A stretch of DNA of 64,000 nucleotides from Theobroma cacao (GCF_000208745.1 NC_030851.1:15054137-15118136), one strand, 5' to 3'; positions 47,281-60,341 are shown, counted from the stretch's first letter. Notes: a model not told the origin generated them from the sequence alone. Numbers and translations are program-made.

Positions 47281-49866
47281 ATGAAGGTATACACTTTTCA
47301 GTATAAGCCTGGAGAAAATGATACTTCCTCAATTCTATGGGTTGAATGTTTCTCTTTTTGATGCAGTTACTAGGTTGGATGCACCGTAAGTTCCGCCAAA
47401 ATAGCAGTGAACCACTCAAGGATTTTGCCATTGGTAAGTGTCATCCAGCCATATAGCCTTTTCTACTGAGACATTTATATGGCAGATTCAACTGAAAGGA
47501 TAGCTATAATCTCTGAGTCATCTCTGGTCATGAAAATTATGCAAATTGTAATGGCAATGCATGACCTAGATTATAGATGTGCACAAGAGGCTGCAAATCT
47601 ATCAAAGACCTGACAAGTGGTGCATGTTTAGACTTAATGCACATGAACCACAAAGACCTCTGAACAGCATACTCTTCATACTGCTCGCTATGATGACTGG
47701 AATATAAGCTTAAGATGAACCAAAAGTGAACTATATAATGGTAAATCCATAGATATTGAATAAATATAAAGCTTTCTTTCTAAACTAAACGTTATCGTGG
47801 TTAGGAAAAAGTAATCAATATTGTTTCTGCCGAAATGTTATGTTAGAACCTACTCTTCCCTCTAATCTTATCATCATCCAAGTTCTTCTTTTAACATTTT
47901 CTGTGTCAGGGCATTCTTGTAATTGTCTTACAGGGCAGTCATCACTGGATGATCAACAATTCTACTCAAAGCCAAACTACGGTACCAAGCCATTTAGGCA
48001 ACCACAAAGAGACCATCTTCGAAAGTCTTTTGCTGGTGTAGAAGCAGCTCGGGTAGAAGAAGACTATGAAGAAGAATCATCATCAGCAATATCTGAGCTA
48101 TTCCACGGCTTTCTTGCCATTGGCACCCTTGGTTCTGACCCTAACATTCCTGATCCATCAACACCGACATTTGCTATCTCTGTAGAGAATATAACTGAAA
48201 AAGAAACTGAAGTAACAGAGAATGAGTTGAAGCTCATTAATGATGAGTTGGAGAAGGTTCTGGGAGCTGAAGTTAAAGAAGAAGGCTGCAATGACTCATC
48301 TGGAAGAAACAGTCATGTCAGCACTGGAAGAAGCAGTCATGGCAGCACAATTACGCTTAGTGGAAAGCCAATGGAAGGTCCAGATACCAATGGGAATGGT
48401 ACTATAGTTTGTCCACTCCAAGGTTATCTTTTTGGCTCAGCAATTGAATTATCAGAAACAACTACAGTGGCAAAAAAGGAACACAGGACCTCACTGGGGG
48501 AGCTGTTTCAGAGGACTAAAATAACAGAGGAAAATTTTGGGAGTAAATATGACAAGGAGGAGAAGCGGCCAGAGAAGGAAGGAGATAAATCTGCGGTGCA
48601 CATTATGAAAAAGATGCTGAAGAAAAAAATGCTTAATGCTTCAAGGAGCTCGACTGCAGCTACTGGCGGAAATATTGATTCTGCTTCAGCAGAAACAAAA
48701 CTGCACAAGGTACGTCAAATAACATAACTAGACCAATCTTTTTCTTTGCCATGGCATTCCAGGATCATTACAAAGTGATACATATGTCAGTTACAAGAGA
48801 AATTTTGTAAGAATAGAATCCAATAATTTGTATGCTGTAGCCATATGATCCTAAGTGCGAACAATGACAAATGCTGGCCAAGATAAAAGGACCAAATTGA
48901 ATGGTCTGCATATCAAGTACGTTTTAACGATAGCTCCTATTCTTCTTTCTTTCTTCCCTTGCTTTCTTCTTTACCACATTCTACTTCTTTTCTGTTTTCT
49001 TTTCACCTTTTTTATTTCAAACATTTACAAACAAATGAAGAAAACTGACCATTAGTTTTGAGTTTTAGTGGATGTGCTTAAGATTCTGACGACGAAAAAG
49101 GTTAAGTTCCCTAATTCCGTGCAATGTGGTGTGTAGATCTTACACATGTTCCACAGAAAAGTTCATCCTGAAAGCTCAACAGCCACATATAAGCATGACA
49201 AACCCCAAAAGAATGAGAACAAGAAAGGCATCTTGTATGATGGAGGACATGAGAATGGAGGTCATACGCTTGAAGACGAGGACATAATGTTATTTCCTCA
49301 GAGAGCCCTTTCAAAAAACATGCGACGCTACAAGAGCCAATCTAACCCACCTCAATTCACAATAAGCTGCAATGATTCAAATGGGAACAGGGAGTGCTGG
49401 ATCAAAACAGATGCAGACTGTAAGTATAGATGCATTTGCCATCATCATATCCATGAAGAAACCCTGTCATATACTATCTATAATTCAGAGAAGAAATATC
49501 ATACTTGTCTGCTTTTGTCATTTATTTCTTTATTTCTTTCCAAGAATATTTTATTTTATTTTTTAAATAGCTAGTTTCCATAGTTGAGATCCTAAAATGG
49601 ATGCTTATAGCCATGCAACAAAAGCAAGTGGCACTTGATTAGGTTTGATGCCTTGTGATCCTTCTTGCATGATGACTCTACAGTCAGCACAAGTGTCACT
49701 GTGTCATCACATTTTTGGCACATGGAATTTAAAACCAAAAGGCAGATGCAGCAGTCAATTCTGAGTGTTGCACGTATTTAATGGTGTCACTGTTTTGAGT
49801 TTTCAAGATAAATAGCCTAATCTCGTAAAATGGTTTGTGTTTGTAGACCTGGTGTTGGAGCTCTAA
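47281..49866 (+). CDS. LAZY1: LAZY1, shoot gravitropism regulator (IGT family)
   Basis: Five exons: 47281-47286, 47367-47433, 47910-48709, 49137-49419 and 49847-49866; phases agree and the total is 391 residues. Exon 1 is only ATGAAG, and exon 2 begins with the family start L-L-G-W-M-H-R-K. Family landmarks: C-N-C-L-T-G (28-33), the IGT motif F-H-G-F-L-A-I-G-T-L-G (89-99), D-P-N-I-P-D-P-S-T-P-T-F, a Lys-rich segment (about 256-266) and the C-terminal I-K-T-D-A-D-Y-L-V-L-E-L, whose last part is an EAR-like repression motif encoded by the 20-base last exon. LAZY1 controls branch angle and asymmetric auxin flow after gravistimulation, acting at the plasma membrane and in the nucleus. All conserved regions are intact. 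The length lies between the Arabidopsis and rice proteins. Confidence 0.95.
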
Positions 49867-51753
49867 AAGGCAGAAGCAACTTTCAAGTGTGGTTTTCAAA
49901 TTATCATCCCCAGTTAGTAAGAGTGAAGTTTCCTGTGTTTGTGAGCTTCTCTATTATTATTATTATTAATTATTAAACTGGTATTTGTGAGTGGCTATTT
50001 TACGAAAGAGTTTGAAATAAATGAAGGAGGTCCTCCTCCTGAAACTTTACATGTGAGGGTGCTTAATGTAAAACTCTTAAGGCATTATTGTTTCCTACAA
50101 AGCATATCTCAATTAGTATTGGAGTTCAGTTACTTCAATGTCTCCTTAATCATAGATCAAATGGAACCCATAATTTCCGTGAGGCAAAACACATCATTGA
50201 ACAACAGACAACCAGAAAGCTACAAACAAATGAGAATCAATCTGCTTTTTACATTTTTTACACTAACATTTTGTAAATGAAGTACCACAAATGAGACCAA
50301 TCCGAAGATAGTGGTGGGAAATAATGCAGTAAGGGCAGCCAGAAACACATTTTCTTAATTTTTCCCTTTGCAGGTTTCCTCACCACGTCTACAAAATGGA
50401 CAATTAAAAATTTGGCGCATGAGAAAACTGTAAAATTAGGAGAGTGTAAAAATACCAAGTTGTGGCTTCCAAAAAATAGGAAAAAATCATAGCCTCATAA
50501 AAGGTACATACCCTATAGTTGGTTAGGTTAGGGCCAACTACATTGCAGCTATTTTAAATGTTGGAATGTTACAAATAAACAAAAACACCAGGAAACAAAC
50601 AGAGGGCAGGGCACACAAGTCTTCGCAATAATAAGTTATCCAATGGCGGTTGCCTAGCCCAGTTCATTGAAGACGCCAACTAGAAACAGCCGATCGTATC
50701 TCCTGAAATTCGGACTGTCTAAAGCAGTCGAGCAACGAAATTTGCATGTAAAAAGAGCCTCCAAATTCCATGTAATAATTCACTGAATTTGACGAAACAT
50801 TTTGTACATGAACTGATGAAAGAGAAAAGTGGCTTTCCTGGAGAAACGATTGAGAGGCCATTGTTTCCGCTTCACGTCCTATCTGTCTCGTTTCTTTGTC
50901 ACTTATTTGTAGCAAAACAGCCAGAAAGTTTTGATGGAATTTTGGCCCTTAACGACACCAACCATATCATCTCTATCAATTTCTTATCCACCACGTCTTT
51001 AATTTGCTCGAGTGACATTCGGTCTAAGTGTCAACCCAAGATCCACCCATCCATTACTCATCCACCATTTCTTACTATTTTGAGGTCCGATCCGGGGCAT
51101 ACATCCCACTCAATTGTGGGACGCAGCAATAGAGGGGTATGAGAGACTTACACTAGTCTCCAATCCTATTTGTTACATACTTCTCAAGACTCCCTCAAAT
51201 CAAATTAGATCAATTACCTACTCAAATCAAACATGATTTAAGTAAAGCAATTTGATCTAATTAGTCTATTGGATCAATTGATTCAAAATGTTTAGTAAAA
51301 TTGATTTTTTTGTCGGTTCTTGGTTTCAAAATTTTTGAACCAATTCACCAAAAAACCCAAACCTATTTATATATTATATTATATATATATATTAATATAT
51401 ATATATTTTTTATATATTAAGAAGAATTGATAGTAAACTTGATTAATAATATACTTAAAATATATTAATTAATTTATTATATGTATATATTTACGTATAC
51501 AAATTATAATTATAGCAATTTAATTTTAGTTATATATGTTTATTTATTTATAAATATGTATTTATATGAAATTACAAGTTATATATTTAAATGATATAAT
51601 TTATATGTTAATATTAATAAATGATAATAAATATCCTACATATTAATATGTTATAATTATTACATCTTAGTAATGTTTTATATAAAATGTTATGAATATA
51701 TACAATTTTATAAATATTATATATATATAATTTATTTTACNTTAACTATAATT

Positions 51754-51819
<66 letters not shown>

Positions 51820-51897
51820 CTTTTTTTTTTTTTTGTTATTATTTATACAAACTTTGATATAAAACATTATAACATATAAGTTGTATCATTAATTTCA

Positions 51898-51938
<41 letters not shown>

Positions 51939-53399
51939 AAGTAATACATATAAATATATACTATATAAAATTAACATATTACTTATACTTATTATAAATA
52001 AGTAATTAATATTTTACAAAAAAATAAATTTAGTTAATAATTAATAAACAATATATTATAAACAAAAACAAAATAATATTGGTTTTGTTTACAATTTAAT
52101 AATATTAAATATATTAAATTACACATTAATGTCTAATACACTATGAATATCTAAAAATATTATTATTAATAATTATTCATTATATAGTAAAGTTTAATAT
52201 AAATATATTCAATTTTATTATTAATTATTAATTTATTAATAAAATATAAAATGATTAAACTTTTTTTTATATAAGGACTCAATGGTCTTGTGTTAGTTTT
52301 TTTTGTGGATGTTAATTTTATTATTTTTGACTTTTTGTTAATTTGAATCTTGAATTTTAATTTGATGGTTTACGTAAAAAAGATATAATTAAGTGAGTGA
52401 AAGAAGAAATGTATGTTTTTTTATATTATTATTGTAATTTGTAAATAAAGTGATAAAATTTTAATCCATTGGTCTAAAACCGAGCCAATCAAACCAATTT
52501 CTATGTTCGCAGTCTTCTTTTATAATTGGTCGATTTTAATCAATTTTCTTAAATTATTTGATCTATTTGGTTTTTAAGTATAGCAGACCAAACTACTCAA
52601 TCCACCAATTTGCTCATCCTTACAAGCCTCCCCATTTTCTTTGTTATTATTTGGGGTTTCCATTTCTTCCAAAGGCAACAAGGTAATAATCAAAGGAATA
52701 ATTAAATTATTATATTTAGATAATTGTTTATTAGTTTTTAATCAAATATAATGATTATCGATCATCTTTAATGTCAATTTTTTTTATACTACAAAAATGG
52801 AAATTTTTTTAAAAAATAAATAATCTATCTATCTATCATGGTATCAACAAGACAAATCATGGGCTGATATGTAATTGCATTTTAAATTTAAAATATTCTA
52901 ATTATCTTCATACTAATAAAGTTACATTGAAGCATAAACTTATTCTTTCTTAAATTTATTTGAAATATCTCATTTGCAAAGTGTCGGATATATAGTAATA
53001 TCTCATAAGGTTTCTATTCCACATTGCCTAGGTATAAAAGAGATTAGTGCTTTATAAGCACACTCATTATGGCCTTGTTGAAAGCAAGAAAAGAAAATGG
53101 TCTCACGTACACATAAAATTGGCCAAGCCTTGAGAAAATGAAGATTTTTCCCTTTCTGCGTGCAAGTGTACATGTGGGTTAGACCCAAGTGATATTTTTA
53201 TACCTTGGTTATATGCTTTTTATTTCCTTGACTATTGACCAAGTCTTTTTACCAAATTAGAATTTGATTTGGTCTTTGATTCTGCCAACGTTATAAAATA
53301 AAGTGCTATATGACTTATTTGGTCTTTGATTGTTTTTCAAAATATTTTTATAATATTACATAATATTTTCTGGATCACAAAATATTTTATTTCCTAATT
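49867..53399. other. Intergenic, very AT-rich, repeats only
   Basis: It begins with LAZY1 3' UTR. A minus-strand ORF at 50664-50915 looks mildly coding-like but has no domain. From about 51360 to 52560 the DNA is nearly pure A/T, with (AT)n runs (e.g. 51903-51933) and a poly-T tract at about 51757-51833. One unresolved base lies at 51741. No gene is supported. Confidence 0.6.
51757..51833. repeat. Long poly-T tract
   Basis: About 77 bases of T, broken by a single C and a single G near its end. It is the source of an artificial poly-Phe ORF. It may be an assembly or sequencing artefact, or an old poly-A tail of a retroposon in reverse orientation. Confidence 0.85.
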
Positions 53400-53930
53400 T
53401 TCTCTCAGTTGTTCCTCCTTATAAATACCAGCCTCTATGTTCATTCTCAACACACCTTAATTCTCTTTACTTCGTTTCTTTTGCTTTCTGCTTAGTCTCG
53501 CTGGGTTCTTTCTTTATTTATTTTCCTACTGTTACTGTATCCCTAATAGTTTGTACAAACAATTTAGGAAGAGTTTGTTGAATCTTAGGAGATAACTGCT
53601 TTAATCCTTTTACACTAAGTTTCATACTTCGAAGGGATGGAAATAATCCTTAAGGACAATGTATCACATCTCAGACTTGTTTGGGTTGCTTAATTTTTGC
53701 CAACAATCTTAAGGATAATGGATTCTCATATCGATAATGTTGCTGTTGTTGTCTTTGCTTCCACCATTACTACTAATGGTTCTACTCCGACAACTACTGC
53801 CCCCATTGTAAATGCTGCCAATACATCCACCACTCTCACTGTCTTATCCATTCTTGTCATGCCTTTGGTGTCATATACAATCAAACGGTCAAGATGCTAA
53901 GAAGTTGTACAGATAGATTACAACAAAAAC
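53400..53930 (+). mobile_element. Possible Ty1/copia LTR and gag start fragment
   Basis: A promoter-like stretch (TATAAATA near 53420) leads into an LTR-like tail. Then comes a short ORF (53718-53900) starting M-D-S-H with a Thr-rich N-terminus, similar to the beginning of some copia gag proteins. Nothing downstream continues it. Weak evidence. Confidence 0.3.
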
Positions 53931-54007
53931 CATAGAAAAAGTTAGAAAATGTCTTTTCTTTCAAACATGATATAAGGTAAGAAAAAAACTTAAAAGAGTA
54001 TACAGTT

Positions 54008-54386
54008 GTTTTTTTTTTTTGAAAATGGAATTTATTGATTAATCAAACGTGGAGTACAAACTCCCATCATATCACTCAGGAGTAGAGAGGAAACCTTTTC
54101 TGGTGGAGAATCGTACAAAATACTATCAGAGTTTAACTCAAACCCTAGATTAGCCATAAATCAACAATTTTGTTCCCTTCCCTATATATATGACTTATAC
54201 TAACCTCCCAATGCCTACTTAACAAGCCTTTAATTGCTCTAATTAAGTCTAGATTAGAGCAAGGGTGAGCAGAAGAAAAACTGATCACATGAACCACTGC
54301 TTTATTATCAATTTGTAATTTAACTTTGCAGAAGCCTCGCTCCCAAGCCAGCTGGAGACCTTTGTAAACCCCCCATAACTCTGCAC
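54008..54386 (-). mobile_element. LINE 3' end fragment: RNase H domain and poly-A
   Basis: Minus-strand translation gives a plant LINE-type RNase H region (A-E-L-W-G-V-Y-K-G-L-Q-L-A-W-E at about 54380-54336, L-Q-I-D-N-K-A-V near 54306, Y-R-E-G-N-K-I-V-D near 54160). A poly-T run at about 54008-54019 would be the poly-A tail on the minus strand. The 5' side is cut exactly where the Sirevirus LTR starts (54387). The initial Met of the ORF lies inside the LTR and is not native. Confidence 0.75.
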
Positions 54387-55473
54387 TGTTGGCTCCATTA
54401 GTTTTTAATGACAATAAAACATTTCCATTCATTTGTGTCTAATATCTCTACTTAAGTGTGCAGGACAAAAATTGTATGCAAATAATAAATCAATCTGTCA
54501 AAAGTGTATATAAAAAATCACATGAATGAGGAAAAATGATTGATCAACAAAAAAAAAGGTCCTTAGTTGAATAATGAAGAGTATTGGTTGACTAAAATTT
54601 AAATTGGAGAAATGGCAGGCTGAAGAATATTGAGAAACAGAACCGACTTAGTCTACCAAGAAATAAGTTAGTCGACTAAGTGCTCTCTGCCAGAAACTGA
54701 GAACAGAAGACAGAACCAACTTAATCGACTAAGAAGGAAGTTAGTCGACTAAGAGTTCTCTGTCTGCAATTTGAACCTGAGTACTAGAAGATAGATTAAC
54801 TGCTAGAACCATCTCTCAACTGTTTTCAACGGCCATAAACTGTCAAACTGCCATCAGAGTTGTTTCTTCAAGTATAAAAGGGTCTTCTAACGGTTAAAAA
54901 AGATATAGAGAGAAGATTGAAGGCTTTCAAGTATGAAAAAGAGCTGAAAAACTAGAAAACACTCACTGTACTCTCACTGCACTTAACGCCTATCTTTGTA
55001 ATTGTGATCTGCCCTTAACCTTGTACCACTTGGATCAACCTTGTGATCATAGGCACACTCTTTTTACTTTTCTTCTTATATTCTTAGAGTGAGCAAGTCA
55101 CTCTAAGTGATTATTTCAAGCTAGGATCGCTTGATTATGTTAAGGTTCTAACTTAACCTTGAAAAGTTAGGTGTTTGGATTTCCGTTGATCCCGGTAAAA
55201 ACTATTATGAAAGGTTTTGGCTGAGCCTGGTAAAAGCCATTGCAAAGCTTGGTGAAAGCTTGTGAATTTCATCATCCATAGTGGATTAGTTTGGAAAATC
55301 CTTGATTGAATAATTAAGGTAGTAGATGTAGGTCTTGGACCGAACCACTCTAAATTCATGTGCATTATCTACTCTGTTTTTATTTTCATTGCTTTTCAAA
55401 TTAGTTCCTCATCTTGCTAAGAGCCAAAAAGTGTTATTCACCCCCTTTTTAGCACATTTATTTGGGACTAACA
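54387..55473 (+). repeat. 5' LTR of the Sirevirus-like element
   Basis: It starts TGTTGGCTCC and ends GGGACTAACA. It contains four copies of a TTAGTCGACTAA palindrome (54647-54753) and a TATA box (TATAAAAG at 54873-54880), so transcription would start near 54905. A TCTCTTT-like polyadenylation region was not defined. The whole sequence corresponds to the 3' LTR at 63427-64000 as far as that extends. Confidence 0.9.
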
Positions 55474-55475
55474 AG

Positions 55476-55487
55476 TGGTATAAGAGC
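55476..55487 (+). other. Primer-binding site of the Sirevirus-like element
   Basis: tggtataagagc lies two bases after the LTR end, one mismatch from tggtatcagagc, the initiator-methionine tRNA primer site. Confidence 0.8.
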
Positions 55488-55530
55488 CTAACCCCTGTTA
55501 TTAAAGTCTAACACCCTTAGGAATATCCAA

Positions 55531-57187
55531 ATGGCTCTCCAAAAATTCATAGTTGCTGAGAGACAATCAACAAACAAACCACCTCTGTTTGATGGCTCTA
55601 ACTATCCTTATTGGAGCACTAGGATGTCAATATACATTAGAGCAATTGATTATGAAATGTGGGATGTCATAACTGATAGACCATTTATTCTCTCAACTCG
55701 AAATGTAGTGACAAATGAGATGATCCCTAAGCCAAGGTCTGAATGGACCGAGGCTGAAACTAAAAGAGTCCAGACCAATTTTAAGGTAATCAATACATTG
55801 CATTGTGCTCTAACTCCTACCGAATTCAATAAAGTTTCAAGCTGTACTACACCAAAACAGGTGTGGGATTAGCTTAGGATTATCTATGAGGGGACTTCTC
55901 AAGTCAAGGAGTCCAAGATAGCTCTCTTGACCCACAATTATGAAATGTTTAAGATGGAGCCTGGTGAAGATATTACCAGCATGTTAGATAGATTCACAAA
56001 CATTACAAACAAATTAAGTCAATTAGGCAAACCAATTTCAGAGCATGAAATTGTAAAAAGACTTCTTAGAAGCCTACCTAAAAATTAAAAGCCTAAAGTG
56101 ACTACAATTCGAGAAGCCAAAGACCTAAATGTTATTATTCTAGATGAGATTTGTTATTCTCTCCTTACTCATGAGTTAGAACTCAAGGAAGAGGAAGAAA
56201 AAGATAAGAAGGAAGCAAAAGAAAAAAAAAAAGAAAAAGAGCATTGCACTAAAAGCCAACATTCTTGAAGAAGAGTTGGAAGAGCTCTATTGTGATGATG
56301 ATGAAGAGTTGGTACTGGTTGCAAGGAAATTTAGAAAGCTTATGGGCAAAAGAAACAAGAGATTGTCTAGAAGAGGCTTTAGAAAAGATCAAGGTTATTC
56401 ATGGAAAATCAGAAACAAAAATGACTCTAACAAGAAAGAAGAACTAACCTGTTTCGAATGCAAGAAGCCTAGACATTTCAAGTCCGAATGCCCCTTGCTG
56501 AAAAAAAAAACTCTAAAGAGAAACAAGAAATCAAAGAAGGCAATGGTGGCAGCCACTTGGTCAGGCAGTGACACTTCAAGTTCTGAAGTTGAGGAAGAAA
56601 AAGCTAAAGAAAGAGTAAACTTGTGTTTGATGGCACAAGATGATGAATCTGAGGTATCCTCATCCCTCTGCAATATTTCTATTGATGAGCTTCAGGATGA
56701 ATATGAATGTTTATATGATGAATTTGAGAAACTTGTTTTGAAATACAAAGCCTTAAAGAAAAAGTCTGCATCTCTTGAATCAAATTTGGATAAGATCAAA
56801 CTTAACTTTGATTCTGTTTTTGAACAAAGAAATTTTCTACAAATTGAATTGGAGCACTCAAAAATAAATTTTGAAAACCTAAAATTGGAATTGGAAAGTG
56901 AAACTGAAATATTGCAAAAGCTAAGTGAAGAAAATACTGCACTCAAAAGTTTGAAAAATGAAACTCTAAAAAGAAATGTTTACTACAAGAAAAATTCTGC
57001 TAATGCATCATCTAGGTGTTATATTTGTGATAAAATTGGCCATATATCCTATAATTGCAATAGAAAAGGAAATGTGCAAAAAATAAAAAAAATATGGGTT
57101 CCAAAAGGATCCTATATTGCAACTAACAATCAAGGACCTATCAAGGTATGGGTACCTATAAACAAAAATCGAAAATCTGTCTTGTAG
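55531..57187 (+). pseudogene. Copia gag, interrupted
   Basis: It starts at ATG 55531. The N-terminal part carries the copia gag UBN2-type region (P-P-L-F-D-G-S-N-Y-P-Y-W, about 17-28). Stops lie at 55870-55872 and 56086-56088, and a frameshift in the A-run near 56221-56231. The following frame (to 57187) has a first CCHC knuckle (C-F-E-C-K-K-P-R-H-F-K-S-E-C), an acidic coiled-coil-like stretch, and a second knuckle (C-Y-I-C-D-K-I-G-H-I-S-Y-N-C). Two knuckles are not the usual single one. Not translatable as one protein. Confidence 0.8.
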
Positions 57188-60100
57188 GTTGAGCTGCACT
57201 TAAAGGAGACATGTTCAAGAGCTCAACTCAAGAAGAAGCAGCCTTGGTATATGGATAGTGGCTGCTTAAGGCACATGACAGGAGATGAAATGTTATTTGC
57301 TAAGTTGGACAAAAGAAAGGGAGGAACCGTATCCTTTGGTGATGATTCAAAAGGTAGAATCCATGGTATAGAAACGGTTGGTAAGAACTCCCAAACTCAA
57401 ATTAGTCATGTGTTATTGGTCAAAGGCTTGAAACATAATTTATTGAGCATTAGTCAATTGTGTGATAAAGGATTTAAAGTATGCTTTGATTCAAATAAGT
57501 GTGAAGTGATAGATATAAGCACTAATAAAGTCTCATTTATAGGAAGAAGATTAAAGAATATGTATGTTGTATTTCTTGAAGATCTTGAAATGAATTGTTA
57601 AATGTGTTTAGTGGCAAATGCTGAAAATGATAGTTGGCTATGGCATAGGAGACTAGGACATGTGAGCATGCATACTATATCAAAATTAATTAAGAAAAAT
57701 CTAGTTGTTGGATTGCCGGATATAAAATTTGAAAACGATAAAATATGTGATGCTTGCCAACTAGGAAAACAAGTTAGAACATCCTTTAAGACTAAGAAGA
57801 TTGTGTCAACAACTAGACCTCTTGAATTGCTGCACATTGATCTATTTGGTCCAATAAGTATAACTAGTCTAGGAGGAAAATCTTATGGCTTTGTAATAGT
57901 TGATGACTACTCTAGGTACACTTGGGTTTATTTTCTTACTCATAAAAATGATGCTCTATCAGCAGTTATAAGTCATTGTAAGAAAGTTGAGAATGAAAAA
58001 GGACTAGCCATAGTTAGTATTAGGAGTGATCATGGAGGAGAGTTTGAAAGTGATGAATTTGAGAAATTTTACAATGAAAAGGGGTTGGATCATAATTTTT
58101 CTGCACCTGGAACGCCCCAGCAAAATGGAGTTGTAGAAAGAAAGGAAAAATCGAACCTTAAAAGAAATGGCTAGAACTCTGCTATGTGAGAATAACCTAC
58201 CAAAATTTTTTGGGCTGAGGCAGTGAACACAACAACGTATATACTTAATAGAGTCTCAATTAGAGCCATGATATCAAAGACTCCATATGAACTTTACAAG
58301 GGTAAGAAACCAAATATTTCACACCTTAGGCGTTTTGGTTGTAAATGTTGTGTTAAACAATGGAAAACAGTCCTTAGGTAAGTTTGATGCAAAAAGTGAT
58401 GAGGTAATATTTTTAGGATATGCATTAAACTCAAAGGCTTATAGAGTTTTCAACAAAAGAACTTTAACTGTTGAAGAATCAATCCATGTAGTTTTTGATG
58501 AGTCTAATGCCTTACAAAAGGAAATTCATGCTAATGATGATGATGTAGAGATTCTAGAAAAACAAATGGAAGAAATGAGCTTAGAGAACAATAAGAATAA
58601 TGAAGAAAGCTCACCTAGAAGAGAAAATGAAACTCCACCTTTAGAAAATTTGCAAAGAACAGAAATTCAGCATAGTGATCTTCCAAGGAGTTGCAGATAT
58701 GTAAAAGACCATCCACAAGAACAAATCATAGGTGACATTTCTCAAGGAGTTAAGACTAGGAGAGCAACAAGAGAGACTTGTGAGTTTTTAGTTTTCATAT
58801 CTCAAATTGAGCCTAAAACATTTGAGGAAGCAGAAAAAAAAGAAAGTTGGATATTGGCCATGCAAGAGGAACTTGATCAATTCAAAAGAAACCATCTGTG
58901 GTCATTAGTCTCTAGGCCTTTAAACCACCTTATTGTTGGAAGAAAATCGGTGTTTAGAAATAAGGTAGATGAGTAAGGAAATGTAGTTAGAAATAAATCT
59001 AGGTTAGTAGCCCAAGGATACAACCAAGAGGAAGGAATTGACTATGATGAAACCTTTGCACCGGTTGCTAGGATTGAAGCCATAAGGTTGTTGCTTGCTT
59101 TTGCATGCTTTATGAATTTTAAATTGTACCAAATGGATGTAAATAGTGCATTTTTAAATGGATTCATTCAAGAGGAAGTGTATGTTGAACAACCACCAGG
59201 ATTTGGAGACTTTGAAAAACTAGATCATGTTTTCAAACTTCATAAAGCTTTGTATGGATTGAAACAAGCTCCTAGAGCTTGGTATGAGAGGTTTTCAAAA
59301 TTTCTGGTTGAAAAAGGATATGTTAGAGGTAGCATTGATACTACATTGTTTATTAAAAGATACTTAAAGGATTTAATTGTTGTTCAAATTTATGTGAATG
59401 ACATTGTATTTGGTGCAACCAATGAGGCTTTATGCAAGAACTTTGCTGAAGAGATGTAGGGTGAATTTGAGGTGAACATGATGGGAGAGTTGAAGTATTT
59501 TATTGGGCTTCAAATCAAACAAAGTGAGAAAGGAATCTTCATCAACCAAGAAAGATACACTCAAGACATGCTCAAAGGGTTTGACATGCTGAAGCTGAAA
59601 TCAATTTGCACACTAATGAGTCCATCCACCAGACTTGATTTAGATGAAAAAGGAAAGGATGTTGATCAAAAGCTCTATAGAGGCATGATCGGATCATTAC
59701 TCTATTTAACAGTTAGCAGACCTGACATTTAATTCAGTGTATGTCTATGTGCTCGTTTTCAATCTAATCCTAAGGAATCACACTTGACTACTGTTAAAAG
59801 AATCTTTAGATATCTCATAGACACTCAAACATTAGGCATATGGTATTCTAGAGAATCAACCTTTAATTTAATTGGATATTCAGATGCTAATTTTGCTGGC
59901 AGCAAAATAGATAGAAAAAGCACTAGTGGAACCTGCCAATTTCTAGGTAGTATGCTTGTGTCATGGTCTAGCAAAAAGGAAAATTCAGTTGCTTTGTCCA
60001 TAGCAGAAGCAAAATATGTATCTCTAGGTAGCTGTTGTGCTCAAATCTTATGGGTTAAATAACAACTAAAAGACTATAGAATATCAATGCATAATATACC

Positions 60101-60341
60101 AATATATTGTGACAATACAAGTGCAATTAATATTTCAAAAAATGCTATGCAGCATTCTAGGACTAATCACATTGAGATTAAGCACCACTTTGTTAGAGAC
60201 CATGTAGTGAAGGGTGATATTAAAATTGAGTTTGTGAATACTTTGCATCAATTAGCTAACATCTTTACCAAACCTCTAAATGAAGATAGATTTTGTGAGA
60301 TTAGAAGGAATTTAGGGATGATTAATATGCAGGAGTTGTAG
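57188..60341 (+). pseudogene. Copia pol: protease, integrase, RT, RNase H, interrupted
   Basis: Protease W-Y-M-D-S-G-C at about 57245. GAG-pre-integrase with W-H-R-R-L-G-H at about 57641 and C-D-A-C. Integrase core with H-I-D-L-F-G-P (57832), D-D-Y-S-R-Y and D-H-G-G-E-F. RT begins near 58900, with Q-M-D-V-N-S-A-F-L-N-G (about 59130) and Y-V-N-D (59392-59403), where Y-V-D-D is expected. RNase H with Y-S-D-A-N-F-A-G and Y-C-D-N-T-S-A-I. In-frame stops at 57599, 58974, 59457, 59730 and 60060, and frameshifts near 58142 and 58198. The RT-RNase H part keeps one frame, so decay is mostly by substitution. Confidence 0.85.

Noticed and set aside
50664..50915. Minus-strand ORF of 83 residues that looks mildly coding-like
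   Set aside because: No domain, no splice partners, no start context; not enough to call a gene.
51673..51879. 68-residue plus-strand ORF
   Set aside because: It is almost entirely poly-Phe from the poly-T tract.
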